A stretch of DNA of 64,000 nucleotides, taken from contig CAWIGC010000007.1 of NCBI GenBank assembly GCA_963835555.1, positions 124,001 to 188,000 on the forward strand. The letters run 5' to 3'. The notes below the pieces were generated by a model. That model worked only from the letters and a program-made list of their open reading frames with translations. It made no database searches and had not been told where the DNA came from. The translations under genes were made by a program, and so were the position numbers. The DNA comes from Sulfopaludibacter sp963835555. GTDB lineage: Bacteria; Acidobacteriota; Terriglobia; Bryobacterales; Bryobacteraceae. Each line of letters begins with the position of its first letter. Position 1 is the stretch's first letter. Of the stretch, positions 25,406 to 35,836 are shown in pieces.

Positions 25406-26662
25406 ATGAAACAAAATATGCGGATTCAGGACATCCGGGCGACCACGGTCACGGTCCCGCTGGAAGCACCCCTGCGCCACGCCAATGGCTGCCATTGGGG
25501 CCGGTTCGTGCGCACCATCGTGGAAGTGGAGACGGATAACGGAATTATTGGGCTGGGCGAGATGGGCGGGGGCGGGGAATCGGCCGAGGCGGTCTTTCGC
25601 GCCATGAAATCGTATCTGGTGGGACACGATCCGGCGCGGCTGGAAGAGATGCGATTCCTGATCGCCAACCCCACTGCCTCGCTGTATAACAACCGGACGC
25701 AGGTGCTGGCGGCGCTGGAATTCGCGTGTCTCGACATCCTGGGGCAGGCGTGGGGCGTGCCGGTGTGCGACATTCTGGGCGGGCGTCTGCGCGACCGGGT
25801 GCCGTTCGCGACGTATTCGTTCTTCCGGTATCCGAATCCGCAGACGGGGCGCGGCGAGGTCCGCACAGTCGATCAGGTGATCGAAAATATCCGCGCGCTC
25901 AAACAGCGCTTCGGCTTCACCACGCATAAGGTGAAGGCGGGAGTGTTCCATCCGGATTACGAACTGGAAGTCTATCGCGCGGCCTGCGCCGCATTTCCGG
26001 GCGATTCGCTGCGCTTCGATCCGAACGCCGTGTGGAGCACCGAGCAGGCCATACGTTTCGGCCAAGGCATCGAAGGGCTGCGCAACGACTATCTGGAAGA
26101 CCCGGTGTACGGATTGAACGGCATGCGCCGCACGCGGCAGATGGTGCGCGTTCCGCTGGCCACCAATACCGTGGTAGTGAACTTCGAGCAACTGGCGGCG
26201 AACGCGCTGGATCCGGCGGTGGACGTGATCCTGCTGGATACCACGTTCTGGGGCGGCATCCGGGCCTGCGTGAAGGCGGCGGCCGTTTGCGAGACGTTTC
26301 AACTGGGGGTGGCGGTGCATTCGTCCGGCGAGTTGGGCATTCAACTGGCGACGATGCTGCACCTGGGCGCGGTGATCCCCAACCTTTCCTTCGCTGCCGA
26401 CGCGCACTATCACCACCTGACCGACGACATTATCGAAGGCGGTCTGATGCCGTACGAGAACGGCGCCATCCGCGTGCCGGACACTCCCGGGTTGGGCGTC
26501 AAGCTGAATCGCGAAAAGCTCAAAGAGTATAGCGAGCTCTATCGTCGTTTGGGCGGTTATGCCTACGACCAGGACCCCGGGCGGCCGGGTTGGACACCGA
26601 TCGTGCCCAACGACCGGTGGGCCGATCCGAAGGATGACCGGACGCCGCCCATACCGTATTGA
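25406..26662 (+). CDS. Enolase-superfamily sugar-acid dehydratase (glucarate dehydratase-like)
   Basis: 418 residues. The capping domain is followed by a barrel with the base pair K-x-K in THKVKAG (Lys175, Lys177), metal ligands Asp205 (FDPNAVW) and Glu231 (EDPVYG), the ATNTVVVN strand, and the second catalytic His305 in AVHSSGELG. The start GCHWGRFVRTIVEVETDNG resembles the glucarate/galactarate group of the family. It removes water from an acid sugar to form a 2-keto-3-deoxy acid. The exact substrate cannot be read from sequence. The neighbours fit plant-polymer sugar use. Confidence 0.85.
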   Translation: MKQNMRIQDIRATTVTVPLEAPLRHANGCHWGRFVRTIVEVETDNGIIGLGEMGGGGESAEAVFRAMKSYLVGHDPARLEEMRFLIANPTASLYNNRTQVLAALEFACLDILGQAWGVPVCDILGGRLRDRVPFATYSFFRYPNPQTGRGEVRTVDQVIENIRALKQRFGFTTHKVKAGVFHPDYELEVYRAACAAFPGDSLRFDPNAVWSTEQAIRFGQGIEGLRNDYLEDPVYGLNGMRRTRQMVRVPLATNTVVVNFEQLAANALDPAVDVILLDTTFWGGIRACVKAAAVCETFQLGVAVHSSGELGIQLATMLHLGAVIPNLSFAADAHYHHLTDDIIEGGLMPYENGAIRVPDTPGLGVKLNREKLKEYSELYRRLGGYAYDQDPGRPGWTPIVPNDRWADPKDDRTPPIPY

Positions 26663-26696
26663 GAGGAACTGATAACCGGCACGGGTTCAGCTTCAC

Positions 26697-29392
26697 TCAG
26701 TTTCCAGACACTGCGATCGTCACGCCGGCGGGGCTGGACGCGCCGCCGATCTGCACCGAGACCGGCGTGGCGGCGCTGGACTTGATCCCAGCCGGAATCC
26801 GCACATTGATTTGCAAGAGGCCGGCCACCTCACCGGGCGCTCCGCCAACATATTGCAGGTTGTCCACCTCGACGCCACCGATAGTCACGGTCACAGGAAG
26901 GTCCGGCACGGGCGGCGTGTCTGATGCGAGACTGCCGTCCATACCAGTGGGGGAAGTCTGGCCGGCTCCGGTCGCGTAAAGCGAAATATAGCTCCCGGCT
27001 AGCGCCGGGTTCATCGGGCTGTTGATCGAGCCATCCGGATTCACCGCCGCCGCAGGACCGTAGCCGCTCGAATTCAGGGTGAACAGCGCTGGGGCCGAAG
27101 CCGCCACGGGCACTGTGATCGGCGCCGAGTTCTGCCCCAGAAAGGTGGCCACCACTTGCGCGCTTGATCCGGTCAGTTCATAGGGCACGACGGCTCCAAC
27201 TTGTCCGGCCCAAGCGTACAGAATGGGCGCCGGAATGCCGTTGAATTGAACGACACGCTCGCCCCGTTCCAAGCGGCGTCGAAGCGGCCGCCGGTACCGG
27301 GAGCGGCGGAAGTTATCTGTACCGGTCCAAGTCCCACGCCGGACAGGACCACGATTTCTCCCGGCGCGATCGGGCCGGCGAAATTGCTCGCGGCATTAGA
27401 GCCGGCCGCAATCGAAGGGGTGACGGCTGCCCCGCTGGGAGTCAAAACCCGAACTCTGCCGTAGATCTGGTCGGCAACGTAGACCCTCCCATCGGAACCT
27501 ACGGCCAGGCCCGTCGGGAAAAGCTCGGCGTCGGTAGCAACGCCGTAGTCGCCGCCCGCGCCGTAGATGCCGTTGCCCGCGATGGTGTTGATGATTCCGT
27601 TAGAAACCTTCCGCACACGCAGATTACCAGTGTCCGCGATGTAGACGTTGCCTGCGGAGTCAACCGCCACGCCCATGGGGCCGCTAATCTCTGCATCGGT
27701 AGCCGGTCCGCCATCGCCGCTAAAACCGGCCATACCGTTCCCGGCGACAGTTGTGATGATGCCGCCCGAGACCTTTCGAATCCTTTGGGCGCTTGCGCTC
27801 TGCGGGTAGACGTAGCCGGCGTCCGCGATATAGATGTTGCCCGCGGCATCCACCGCGATGCCCGTGGGATTGGACAATTGGGCGCTTGTCGCGGGTCCGC
27901 CGTCGCCCACTCCGGAACTCCCGCCACCAGCGACCACCGAAGCAACTCCGTTCGAGATCTTCAACACCACGACGCTCCCGTACCTGGGACCTGCGGTGAC
28001 GTAGACATTCCCGAGAGAGTCCGCGGCTACCGGACCCCCATAAGCGGTGTTCTGTTCCGAGACGCTGATAATACCGTTCGAAATCTCGTAAAGACCGCTT
28101 CCCCCACCCACGAAATACAATGTGCCCGAAGGATCCACTGCAACCTGAGTCACTTCTAATGGAGAACTCGTGGCGGGCGCGCCGATGACCGGAACTCCGT
28201 ACTGTCCGTTTCCGGCTACGGTGGTCACCGTTCCGGCAGTGATCTCGCGGATGCGAGTGCCGTCGGCGAGAAATACGCTTTGGCGGGAATCCACCGCAAC
28301 GCCGGTGGGGAACAACTGTGCATTGACGGCCAACCCGCCATCGCCGCCGAACCCCGGCGCCCCATTCCCGGCTACCGTCGTAATCACCCCGGCCGAAACC
28401 TTTCTGAGGCGATAGTTGCCGCCGTCGGCGATATAGACATTGCCCGCTGCGTCTACGGCAACCCCCGTGGGAGCGGCCAACTTCGCCGCCGCAGCGGGGC
28501 CGTTATCGCCGCTGAAGCCTCCGCCTCCCCCTGCACCCCCAACGAACGTGGTGATGTTGCCGTTCGCGATCCTGCGGACATAGTTGTGGTAGACAGGTTG
28601 TTGTCCAGGGCCATAGCCCGGAGTTACGGTGGGCTCGGAAAAATAGATGTTTCCGCCTGAATCCACGGCGAGGAACTCGGGATTGTTGATCACGGCAGCC
28701 GTAGCCGGACCGTTGTCGCCGCCATCGACGCCGCCATTTCTGGAACCTGTCCCAGCCAGAGTCTGAATCGTGCCGTTTACGACCTCCCGGATCCGGTTGT
28801 TGCCGCTGTCGGCGATGTAGACATTGCCGGCCGAGTCTACCGCAACTCCAGTGGGAAAACTTAAGACCGCGCTGATCGCGGGGCCTCCATCGCCCAACCC
28901 GGAACTGCCCCCGCCAGCGAACGTAGCGATGACGCCGTTCGAGACTTTGCGAATACGGTTGTTGCCGGTATCCGCAATGTAAAGGTTACCGGTGGAATCG
29001 ATCGCGACCGCGGTGGGTCCATTGAGCGCCGCCAGGTTGGCCGGGCCGAAGTCCCCGGTGAAACCCTGCGCCCCGTTGCCCGCGACCGAGGTCACGGTTC
29101 CCGTCGCCGTGTCCCAACGCAGGATGGCGCTAAAAGATCCGCCAGTCGTCAGAGGGGGATTTGGCCCTGGCATCACTATCCCACCGGCGAATGGGATTCC
29201 GGACCACTTCGCCACGGCCAAATAGACATTCCCAGAAGCATCGGCAGTGAGCCCGTTGATAGCACTGAGGCAAGCCAAATTGCCGGGAACATTGACAGGC
29301 ACCCCACCGGCGAAGGTGGAAACCGAGTAAGTCTGACTGAACGCGGCGCGGCCAAATAACGCCAGAGTAACCAGAAAAGGGACCTTGAGCAT
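26697..29392 (-). CDS. Secreted NHL-repeat beta-propeller protein with TIGR03437-like C-terminus, frameshifted
   Basis: A signal peptide (ending AAFSQ) is followed by many NHL repeats with the pattern GVAVDSAGNVYIADSGNNRI plus IRKV and 'TVAGNGAPGFGGDGG' units. The C-terminal domain (NAASNFAGPIAPGEIVVLSG, then YGPAAAVNPDGS and GLLQINVRIPAG) is the domain typical of Solibacter-type secreted proteins. The frame breaks at 27241-27250, where TTGAA is present twice in tandem. One copy less would give SVSFNGIPAPILYAWAGQVG and one protein of about 900 residues. The role is probably a surface or secreted binding protein. Confidence 0.85.
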
Positions 29393-29624
29393 AATACTAA
29401 GACCCGGAGGCTGGGCTTATCCCTACAGGAGAGGGCCAATAGTTCGGGCGCAAGTTTGGGTACGGTCGAACCTTCGCCCGTCAGGGCTGCGCTGAAGGTG
29501 ATGTGGAAGGGGGGAGCTTGGCCCTGAGTGCTCGGTTTACGGAGCGGTCCGGGGAACACACTGGCGCGCGGCGGCTTTCCCTGCCACAATCGAACAACAA
29601 GTAACGTTCGAAAGGAGTCAAGCC

Positions 29625-29987
29625 ATGAAGCGCTTCATCGTCACCATGATCGTATTTGCGATCGCCGCATTAGCCGCCGATATCTCCGGCAACTGGAAGG
29701 GCACCGCGGAAGGCCCGCAGGGAGCCCTGGAGCGGAGCTTCGTCTTCAAGGTGGATGGCAGCAAACTCACCGGAGAGACCACCAGCGAAATGCTGGGCAA
29801 GAGCACCATTGCCGATGGCAAGGTGGATGGCGACACCATCTCGTTCAGCATTACCGCCAGCATGGGAGGCAACGAACTGAAGCTGAACTACAAGGGCAAG
29901 GTGACCGGCAACGAAATCCAATTGACCAGCGAGATGCAAGGCGGTCCGGGCGGCCAGCCGATCACCTGGCATCTGAAGAAGCAGTAG
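29625..29987 (+). CDS. Small secreted beta-rich protein
   Basis: 120 residues with a signal peptide (MKRFIVTMIVFAIAALA) and a strong ribosome site (AAAGGAG). The mature part ISGNWKGTAEGPQGALERSF, then FKVDGSKLTGET and ISFSITASMGGNELKLNYKG, is a repetitive beta pattern (lipocalin-like 'GxW.G.....G' start) common in Acidobacteria and Bacteroidetes. Probably a single periplasmic barrel. The 232 bases upstream hold no other gene. It is convergent with the MATE gene, 4 bases apart. Confidence 0.75.
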   Translation: MKRFIVTMIVFAIAALAADISGNWKGTAEGPQGALERSFVFKVDGSKLTGETTSEMLGKSTIADGKVDGDTISFSITASMGGNELKLNYKGKVTGNEIQLTSEMQGGPGGQPITWHLKKQ

Positions 29988-29991
29988 GCGG

Positions 29992-31322
29992 TTACGAAGT
30001 GCGCCGCTTCCACGCCGCGACCAGGGTTGTGCCAATGAGGATGAGGGCCGCGGTAAGGCCGACCCAGATTCCCACCACTCCGCGGTGCAGGGGATAGCAC
30101 AGGACGTAAGTGACCGGCAGGCCGATGGCCCAGTAACCCACCAGGTGGGCGAGCATCGGGGTGCGTGTGTCTCCCAGGCCGCGGAGCGCGCCGGTGGAGA
30201 CAACCTGGAATCCGTCGAACAGTTCGAAGAGCGCGGCCATACGGACAAGGACGGCGCCGGAGGCGATCACGGCGGTATCGGCAATGAAGAGGCGCACGAT
30301 GGAATGCGGCGCCGCGGCCATGACAATTCCCGCGGTTCCCATGAAGAGCGTGCTGAGCAGTAGCGCCGTCCAACCGGCCACCGCGATGCCGCGCGGATCT
30401 CTGCGGCCCACGGCCTGTCCCACGCGCACGGCGGCGGCGGAGCTGATGCCGAGGGGCACCATGAAGGTGGTGGCGATCACCTGCACGGCGATGCTGTGAG
30501 CCGCCAGGGAGACTTCGTCCAGGGTGGCGGCCAGCACGGTAACGATACCGAAGACGGCGCCTTCGAACAGGATCTGCAAAGCTGCCGGCAGTCCCAACAA
30601 GGCCAGTTGCCGGATGCGCGCCGGGTCGGGACGCCAGGACATGGCAAAGAGCAGGTTGCCGTTGTGGGCTTCGTGGCGAACAATGGCGGCCAGTAGGGCC
30701 AGCGCCATGTAGAGCCGCGAGAAAGAAGTGGACCAGCCGGAGCCTTCCAGGCCCATGGCGCGAAAGCCCCAGTGGCCGTACATCAGCAGCCAGTTTCCAA
30801 AAAAGTTGATGAGGTTGGCGCTGACCACGGCGAACATCACCGGCTTCACAATATCCATGGCCTGCAGGTAACGCCGGAAAGCGGCGAAAAACATGAGGCA
30901 GGCAACGCCCCAGAGGAGGGCTCTGGTATAGGGCACCAGCATCTCCATGACGTGGGGATTCGTGCCGGCGGCGCGCAGCACAGGCATGAGCGCCAGTATG
31001 GGCAGGGCAGTCAGCGGCGCCAGGGCCAGGCCGAGCCAGAGGCCGGCGATCAAGCTGCGGCGGGCCTCCAGAGGGTTATTGGCGCCATGTGCCTGGGCGA
31101 CCAGCGTGTCCATGCCAAGGAGCATGCCGGTGCCGCAATCGCGATGGGGTAGAAGATCATGGTGCCCAGGCTGCCCGCGCCGAGAGCTGCGGCGCCCAGG
31201 CGCCCGGCCATGATGCTGTCCACAATTCCCATGGACATCCAGGCAAGCTCCGCGAGTACCAGGGGCATGGCCAGGCGCAGCATGGGACGGAACTCGCGGC
31301 GGAAATCGGAAAGCGGAAGCAT
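29992..31322 (-). CDS. MATE-family multidrug efflux pump, one frameshift
   Basis: An inner-membrane antiporter of about 440 residues with 12 membrane helices. The N-terminus MLRLAMPLVLAELAWMSMGI, then VDSIMAGRLGAAALGAGSLG, is the MATE signature. The frame shifts near 31132; restoring one G in a GGG run gives FYPIAIAGTGMLLGMDTLVA and continues into AHGANNPLEARR. The remaining helices are intact to the end. It exports drugs or metabolites using Na+ or H+. It starts 6 bases after xerC on the same strand. Confidence 0.88.
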
Positions 31323-31328
31323 GTGGAC

Positions 31329-32231
31329 TCAGGCTTTGGGATGCGCCTTATCGTAGACCGCCATCAGGTCGTGAGGGAGACTTGCGTGTACTTCTGCGTG
31401 GTGGAGAGGCGGGCGTGGCCCAGCAGTTCCTGGATGGCGCGCAGGTCGGCGCCGTCGGCCAGCAGGTGGGTGGCGTAGGCGTGGCGGAAAGCTGTGGGGA
31501 TGCACGGAGGGATCGCCGGCGAGGAGCGTGGCGTAGAGCTTGACGATCACGCCGATGCCGCGCGTGGTGAGACGGTGGCCCGCGGTGGTTGAGGAACACT
31601 GCCTTTTCGTCGCGCACCACGGGACGCTCGGCCAGATAGCGCTCCAGCGCCTCGGCGGCCTTGCCCGGAAGCGGCACCTGGCGCTCTTTGCGGCCTTTGC
31701 CGCGGACGCGCAGCCAGCGCTCGGAACGGTCGATGTCCTCCAGGTTCAGGCCGACCAGTTCGCTGACGCGCAGGCCGCAGCCGTAGAGAAGTTCGAAGAG
31801 GGCGCGGTCGCGCGCGGGAACGGGCGGTCGAGCTGGTCGGCGGCGACGCCATCGATCAGCGTGTTGACCTGGTCTGGCGGTCATGACCTCGGGCAGCTTC
31901 TTGGGCGCCTTGGGCGTGCGCACCAGGCGGGCGACATTGAGCGGGACCGATGCCTTCGCGCAGCCATGAAGCGGAAGAGGCTGCGGACGGCGGCGAGCTT
32001 GCGGCGGATGGTGACGGCGTCGAGCTGTTGTCCGTAGAGCCAGGCCAGCCATTCGCGGAGCAGTCAGCAGGTCGATGGCGGGCGGCTCGGGCGGCGCCAG
32101 GTCCGGTGGCGACAGGTAGGTGAGGAACTGATGCAGATCGGCGTCGTACGCATCGATGGTGTGGGCGGACGATTGCCGGCGCGCGCCAGTTCGGCGAGAT
32201 ACAGATCGATCTGGCGGGCCAGTTCAGACAT
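31329..32231 (-). CDS. xerC: Tyrosine recombinase XerC, several frameshifts
   Basis: The start MSELARQIDLYLAELARAG, the core DRALFELLYGCGLRVSELVG with catalytic Arg, RVRGKGRKERQVPLPGKAAE and the end MAVYDKAHPKA all fit XerC/XerD-type recombinases. The span of 903 bases equals about 300 residues, the normal length. However, the text changes frame at least five times, so catalytic segments such as H-x-x-R and the Tyr region appear only in other frames (TQVSLTDLMAVYDK region). No large piece is missing. With trmFO it forms the pair often seen in Acidobacteria. The ATG overlaps the trmFO stop by 8 bases. Confidence 0.75.
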
Positions 32232-33567
32232 GGACCTGGAGGTATTCCTCCAGGGCCACCTGGGCGCGGCGGCAGACTTCGGCGTGGCGCGCCTGCTTAT
32301 CGCGGCGCAGCTTGTGGCGGGTGGCTTCGTCGAGCTGGGGCAGCAGGTCGAAGGTGATGTTGGCGGGCTGGTAATCGGCGGGATCGGCGCCGGAGATGTA
32401 ATGGCAGAGCGAGCCGAGCGCGGTCTCGCGGGGCAGCGGGCGCGGCTGCTCGCCGGCGTGCGAGAGCAGCGGCATGCATGCCCGCCATCAGTGCCGGTGG
32501 CGATGGATTCTACGTAGCCTTCGACGCCGGAAATCTGGCCGGCGAAGAAGACTTCAGGACGCGTGCGCAATTGCAGCGACGGCAGTGAGCAGAGCGGGCG
32601 CGTTGATGTAGGTATTGCGGTGGATCTGTCCGAAGCGGAGGAACTCGGCGTTTTCCAGACCGGGAATCAGGCGCAGGACGCGGGCCTGCTCGCCGAATTT
32701 CATGTGATTCTGGAAGCCCACCAGGTTGAAGCTCTCGGCGCGCAGATTCTCCTGGCGCAACTGCACCACGGCGTAGGGCCGCCTGCCGGTGCGCGGATCC
32801 ATCAGGCCCATGGGCTTCATGGGACCGAAGCGCAGGGTGTCGCGTCCGCGGCGGGCGATCTCTTCGATGGGCAGGCAGGCTTCGAAGAACGGAGTGCGGT
32901 CCTCTGCGATGTGGGCGGTGACGGTTTTGCGCGCTCAGCAGTTCATCGACGAAGCGCTCGTACTGCTCGCGGTCGAACGGGCAGTTCAGGTAATCGTCGG
33001 TGCCATCGGTGGACTTGCCGTAGCGGGAGGCCCAGAAGGCAATGCCGGTATCGACGGTTTCGGCATCGACGATGGGGCTGATGCTGTCGTAGAAGAAGAG
33101 ACGGCCGGAGCCGGTGAGGCGGGCGATTTCTTCGGCCAGAGCGCTCGCTGGTGAGCGGGCCGGTGGCGATGATGACGATGGCGTTTTCGGGAAGGGTGGT
33201 CGACTTCGTCGCGGCGGAGTTCGATCCGGGGCTCGGCGGCGATGGCTTGGGTGACGCCTTCGGAGAAGAGGTCGCGATCTACGGTGAGAGCGTGGCCGCC
33301 GGGAACGCGCGCTGTTTGGGCCGCGGCGAGCAGCAGGGAATCCAGGCGGCGGAGTTCCTCCTTCAGAAGCCAGGGCGCGGTGGAAAGGGACTCGCTCTTG
33401 AGCGAGTTGCTGCAAACCAGTTCCGCGAGGCGGCCGGTCTGGTGGGCGGGCGTAGGACGCGCGGGACGCATTTCATGCAGGATGGCGGGGAGGCCGCGGC
33501 GGGCGATCTGCCAGGCGGCTTCGGCGCCCGCAAGTCCGCCGCCGATGACGTGAATAGGGCTGCTCAA
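32224..33567 (-). CDS. trmFO: Methylenetetrahydrofolate-tRNA-(uracil-5-)-methyltransferase TrmFO, several frameshifts
   Basis: It makes 5-methyluridine at tRNA position 54 with folate and FAD. The FAD motif MSSPIHVIGGGLAGAEAAW is followed by HEMRPARPTPAHQTGRLAEL, VCSNSLKSES, DYLNCPFDREQYERF, FGPMKPMGLMDPRTGRRPYA, QISGVEGYVESIATG and CHYISGADPADYQPANITF. Together these cover the whole TrmFO family, and the span fits the normal 440-450 residues. About six frame changes are needed (near 33200, 33147, 32935, 32567, 32500 and 32475). Such a full-length but many-shift pattern suggests bad consensus sequence. Confidence 0.82.
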
Positions 33568-33596
33568 TCTTCCAGCATACAGGGTAAGATCGAAGG

Positions 33597-34121
33597 ATGG
33601 ATTTGAGCCTGGAACGGATCTTCCTCAACCATTCGATCGAGAAATTGAATCAGTACACTGGCCGGATCGAAACGTGCCTGAACATGCTCACCGGCGAGCA
33701 GATCTGGGCACGCGGCAACGCCAATGAAAATGCCATCGGCAATCTGGTGTTGCATTTGTGCGGGAACGTGCGGCAGTGGATCGTGGCCGGGGTAGGGAAT
33801 CGGCCGGACATTCGGGAGCGCGACAAGGAATTCGCGACGACCGGTGGGGTGCCGGCGGCAGAGTTGGTGGCCCGGCTGCGGGCGACGGTGCAAGAGGCGG
33901 CGGCAACCATCGAACCGCTCACCAGCGCCCGGCTGGCCGAACCGCGGTGCATACAAAAGTACGACGTGACGGTAATGGAGGCGATTTACCACGTGGTGGA
34001 GCATTTTTCCATGCACACGGGGCAGATTCTGTTTGCCACCAAGATGTTGACAGGGAATGACTTAGGGTTTTACCGGCATCTGAGCAGTGCGGCGGCGGCG
34101 AGGAGTGAGATTACTCCATAA
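33597..34121 (+). CDS. DinB-like / DUF1572 protein
   Basis: 174 residues forming a four-helix bundle (LERIFLNHSIEKLNQYTGRI, NAIGNLVLHLCGNVRQWIV, MEAIYHVVEHFSMHTGQILF). The His residues at LVLHL, VVEHF and SMHTG match the metal triad of DinB-type proteins. Members are often thiol-dependent transferases; the substrate is unknown here. It is divergent from trmFO, 29 bases away. Confidence 0.75.
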   Translation: MDLSLERIFLNHSIEKLNQYTGRIETCLNMLTGEQIWARGNANENAIGNLVLHLCGNVRQWIVAGVGNRPDIRERDKEFATTGGVPAAELVARLRATVQEAAATIEPLTSARLAEPRCIQKYDVTVMEAIYHVVEHFSMHTGQILFATKMLTGNDLGFYRHLSSAAAARSEITP

Positions 34122-34192
34122 AGCATGGCGGATTGGGCGACCCACCGTACCAATGCGTCTGCACAGGCGGCGCAACATTTGATAATATTAAG

Positions 34193-35827
34193 ATGCCGAA
34201 AGGCGCAACTCCTTTTATGCCTGCAAGTTTGCCCTTGGCGCTCCTGGCGAATACTTCCGCTACCCAGAAGCTGATCCAGCGGCTGAGCGATAACACGTTC
34301 GCGGGAATCCACCAGTTGGCATGGTTCGACTGGGCGATGCTGGTTCCTTATTTCGCCATCCTGATTGTCCTTTCGGTCTATGGCATCCACCGGTACGAAA
34401 TCATTCGCACCTATTTCAAACACCGCAAGAAGGCAGTGCACGAGCCTCCGCAGCGTTTTGCGAAACTTCCGCCGGTGACCATCCAGCTTCCTCTTTATAA
34501 CGAACGGTATGTTACGGAGCGGCTGATCGAAGAGGTGCTCAAGATCGAGTATCCCAGGGAGTTGCTGCAGATCCAGGTGCTGGACGATTCCACCGACGAT
34601 ACCGCTACTTTCGCCGAGGCGCTGGTGGAACGGTACCGGACGATCGGCTACCCGATTGAATACCATCACCGGTGCAACCGGCACGGATACAAGGCGGGCG
34701 CCCTGCAGGAAGGGTTGGAGACGGCGACCGGCGAATTCGTGGCCGTGTTCGACGCGGATTTTTGCCCGCCCGCGGACTTCCTCATGAAGACTGTCCACTT
34801 TTTCATGGACCCCACCGTAGGAGTGGTGCAGACCCGGTGGAGCTATCTGAATCGCGATTACAACTTCCTGACGGAAGTGGAGGCGATGCTGCTGGACGGG
34901 CACTTCATTCTGGAGCATGGCGCGCGTTCGCGGTCGGGGCTGTTTTTCAATTTCAACGGCACGGCGGGCATTCTGCGGAAGAGCATGATAGCCGATGCCG
35001 GCGGATGGCAGCACGATACTCTGACGGAAGATTCGGACCTGAGCTACCGGGCGCAGTTGAAGGGCTGGCGGTTCATGTATCTGCCGGGATTGGATTGCCC
35101 ATCGGAACTGCCGGTGGAGATGCACGGGTTCCAGGTGCAGCAATCGCGGTGGGCCAAGGGTCTGACTCAGGTGGCGAAGAAGCTGTTGCCTTCGATTCTG
35201 AAAGCGGACCTGCCCAAGCGCGTGAAGGCTGAGGCGTTCATGCATCTGACGCCGAACATTTCCTACCCGCTGATGATTGTGCTTTCCATGTTGATGCTGC
35301 CGGTGATGATCGTGCGCTTCTACATGGGTGTATGGGAGATGGTGTTTATCGATCTGCCGCTGATTGCGGCTTCGTTCTGGTCGATTTCGCTGTTCTATGT
35401 GACGGCCCAAAAGGAACTGTATCCCAAGCACTGGAAGCGCTCGATTCTGATGCTGCCGATGCTGATGGCGGTGGGGGTAGGGTTGACGATCATCAATACG
35501 CGCGCCGTGTTGGAAGCGATTTTCGGAGTGCAGACAAGTTTCGCGCGCACGCCGAAGTACGCGATTGGCGACCGGCCGGTCAACCTGGAGACGAAGCAAT
35601 ACCGGCGGCGCAGCGGCTGGCTGCCCTATGCAGAGATCCTGGTGGGTACGTACTTCCTGGCGATGATCGGGTTCGCCATCGAAACGTACAACTACCTTGC
35701 GACTCCGTTCCTGGCGTTATTCGTGTTCGGGTACTACTGGGCGGGGTTTGGAACCCTGCACCAGGAGCACCAGAACTACCTGAAATCCCTGAAGCAGCGG
35801 AAGCTCGAACTGGCACGGCAAGCCTGA
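34193..35827 (+). CDS. Membrane-bound family 2 glycosyltransferase (cellulose/mannan-synthase-like)
   Basis: About 544 residues from the ATG at 34193 (the frame is open to 34133). A membrane segment (AMLVPYFAILIVLSVYGI) precedes the GT-A domain. Catalytic motifs: LDDSTDD, FDADF, TEDSDL and QQSRWAKG, i.e. the D, DxD, TED and QxxRW set of processive beta-glycan synthases. Four or five membrane segments follow (YPLMIVLSMLMLPVMIV, LIAASFWSISLFYVT, ILVGTYFLAMIGFAI). It resembles CslA-type glucomannan synthases more than BcsA, lacking a PilZ domain. It probably makes an exopolysaccharide; no partner genes are next to it. Confidence 0.9.
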   Translation: MPKGATPFMPASLPLALLANTSATQKLIQRLSDNTFAGIHQLAWFDWAMLVPYFAILIVLSVYGIHRYEIIRTYFKHRKKAVHEPPQRFAKLPPVTIQLPLYNERYVTERLIEEVLKIEYPRELLQIQVLDDSTDDTATFAEALVERYRTIGYPIEYHHRCNRHGYKAGALQEGLETATGEFVAVFDADFCPPADFLMKTVHFFMDPTVGVVQTRWSYLNRDYNFLTEVEAMLLDGHFILEHGARSRSGLFFNFNGTAGILRKSMIADAGGWQHDTLTEDSDLSYRAQLKGWRFMYLPGLDCPSELPVEMHGFQVQQSRWAKGLTQVAKKLLPSILKADLPKRVKAEAFMHLTPNISYPLMIVLSMLMLPVMIVRFYMGVWEMVFIDLPLIAASFWSISLFYVTAQKELYPKHWKRSILMLPMLMAVGVGLTIINTRAVLEAIFGVQTSFARTPKYAIGDRPVNLETKQYRRRSGWLPYAEILVGTYFLAMIGFAIETYNYLATPFLALFVFGYYWAGFGTLHQEHQNYLKSLKQRKLELARQA

Positions 35828-35836
35828 CGGACTGAG

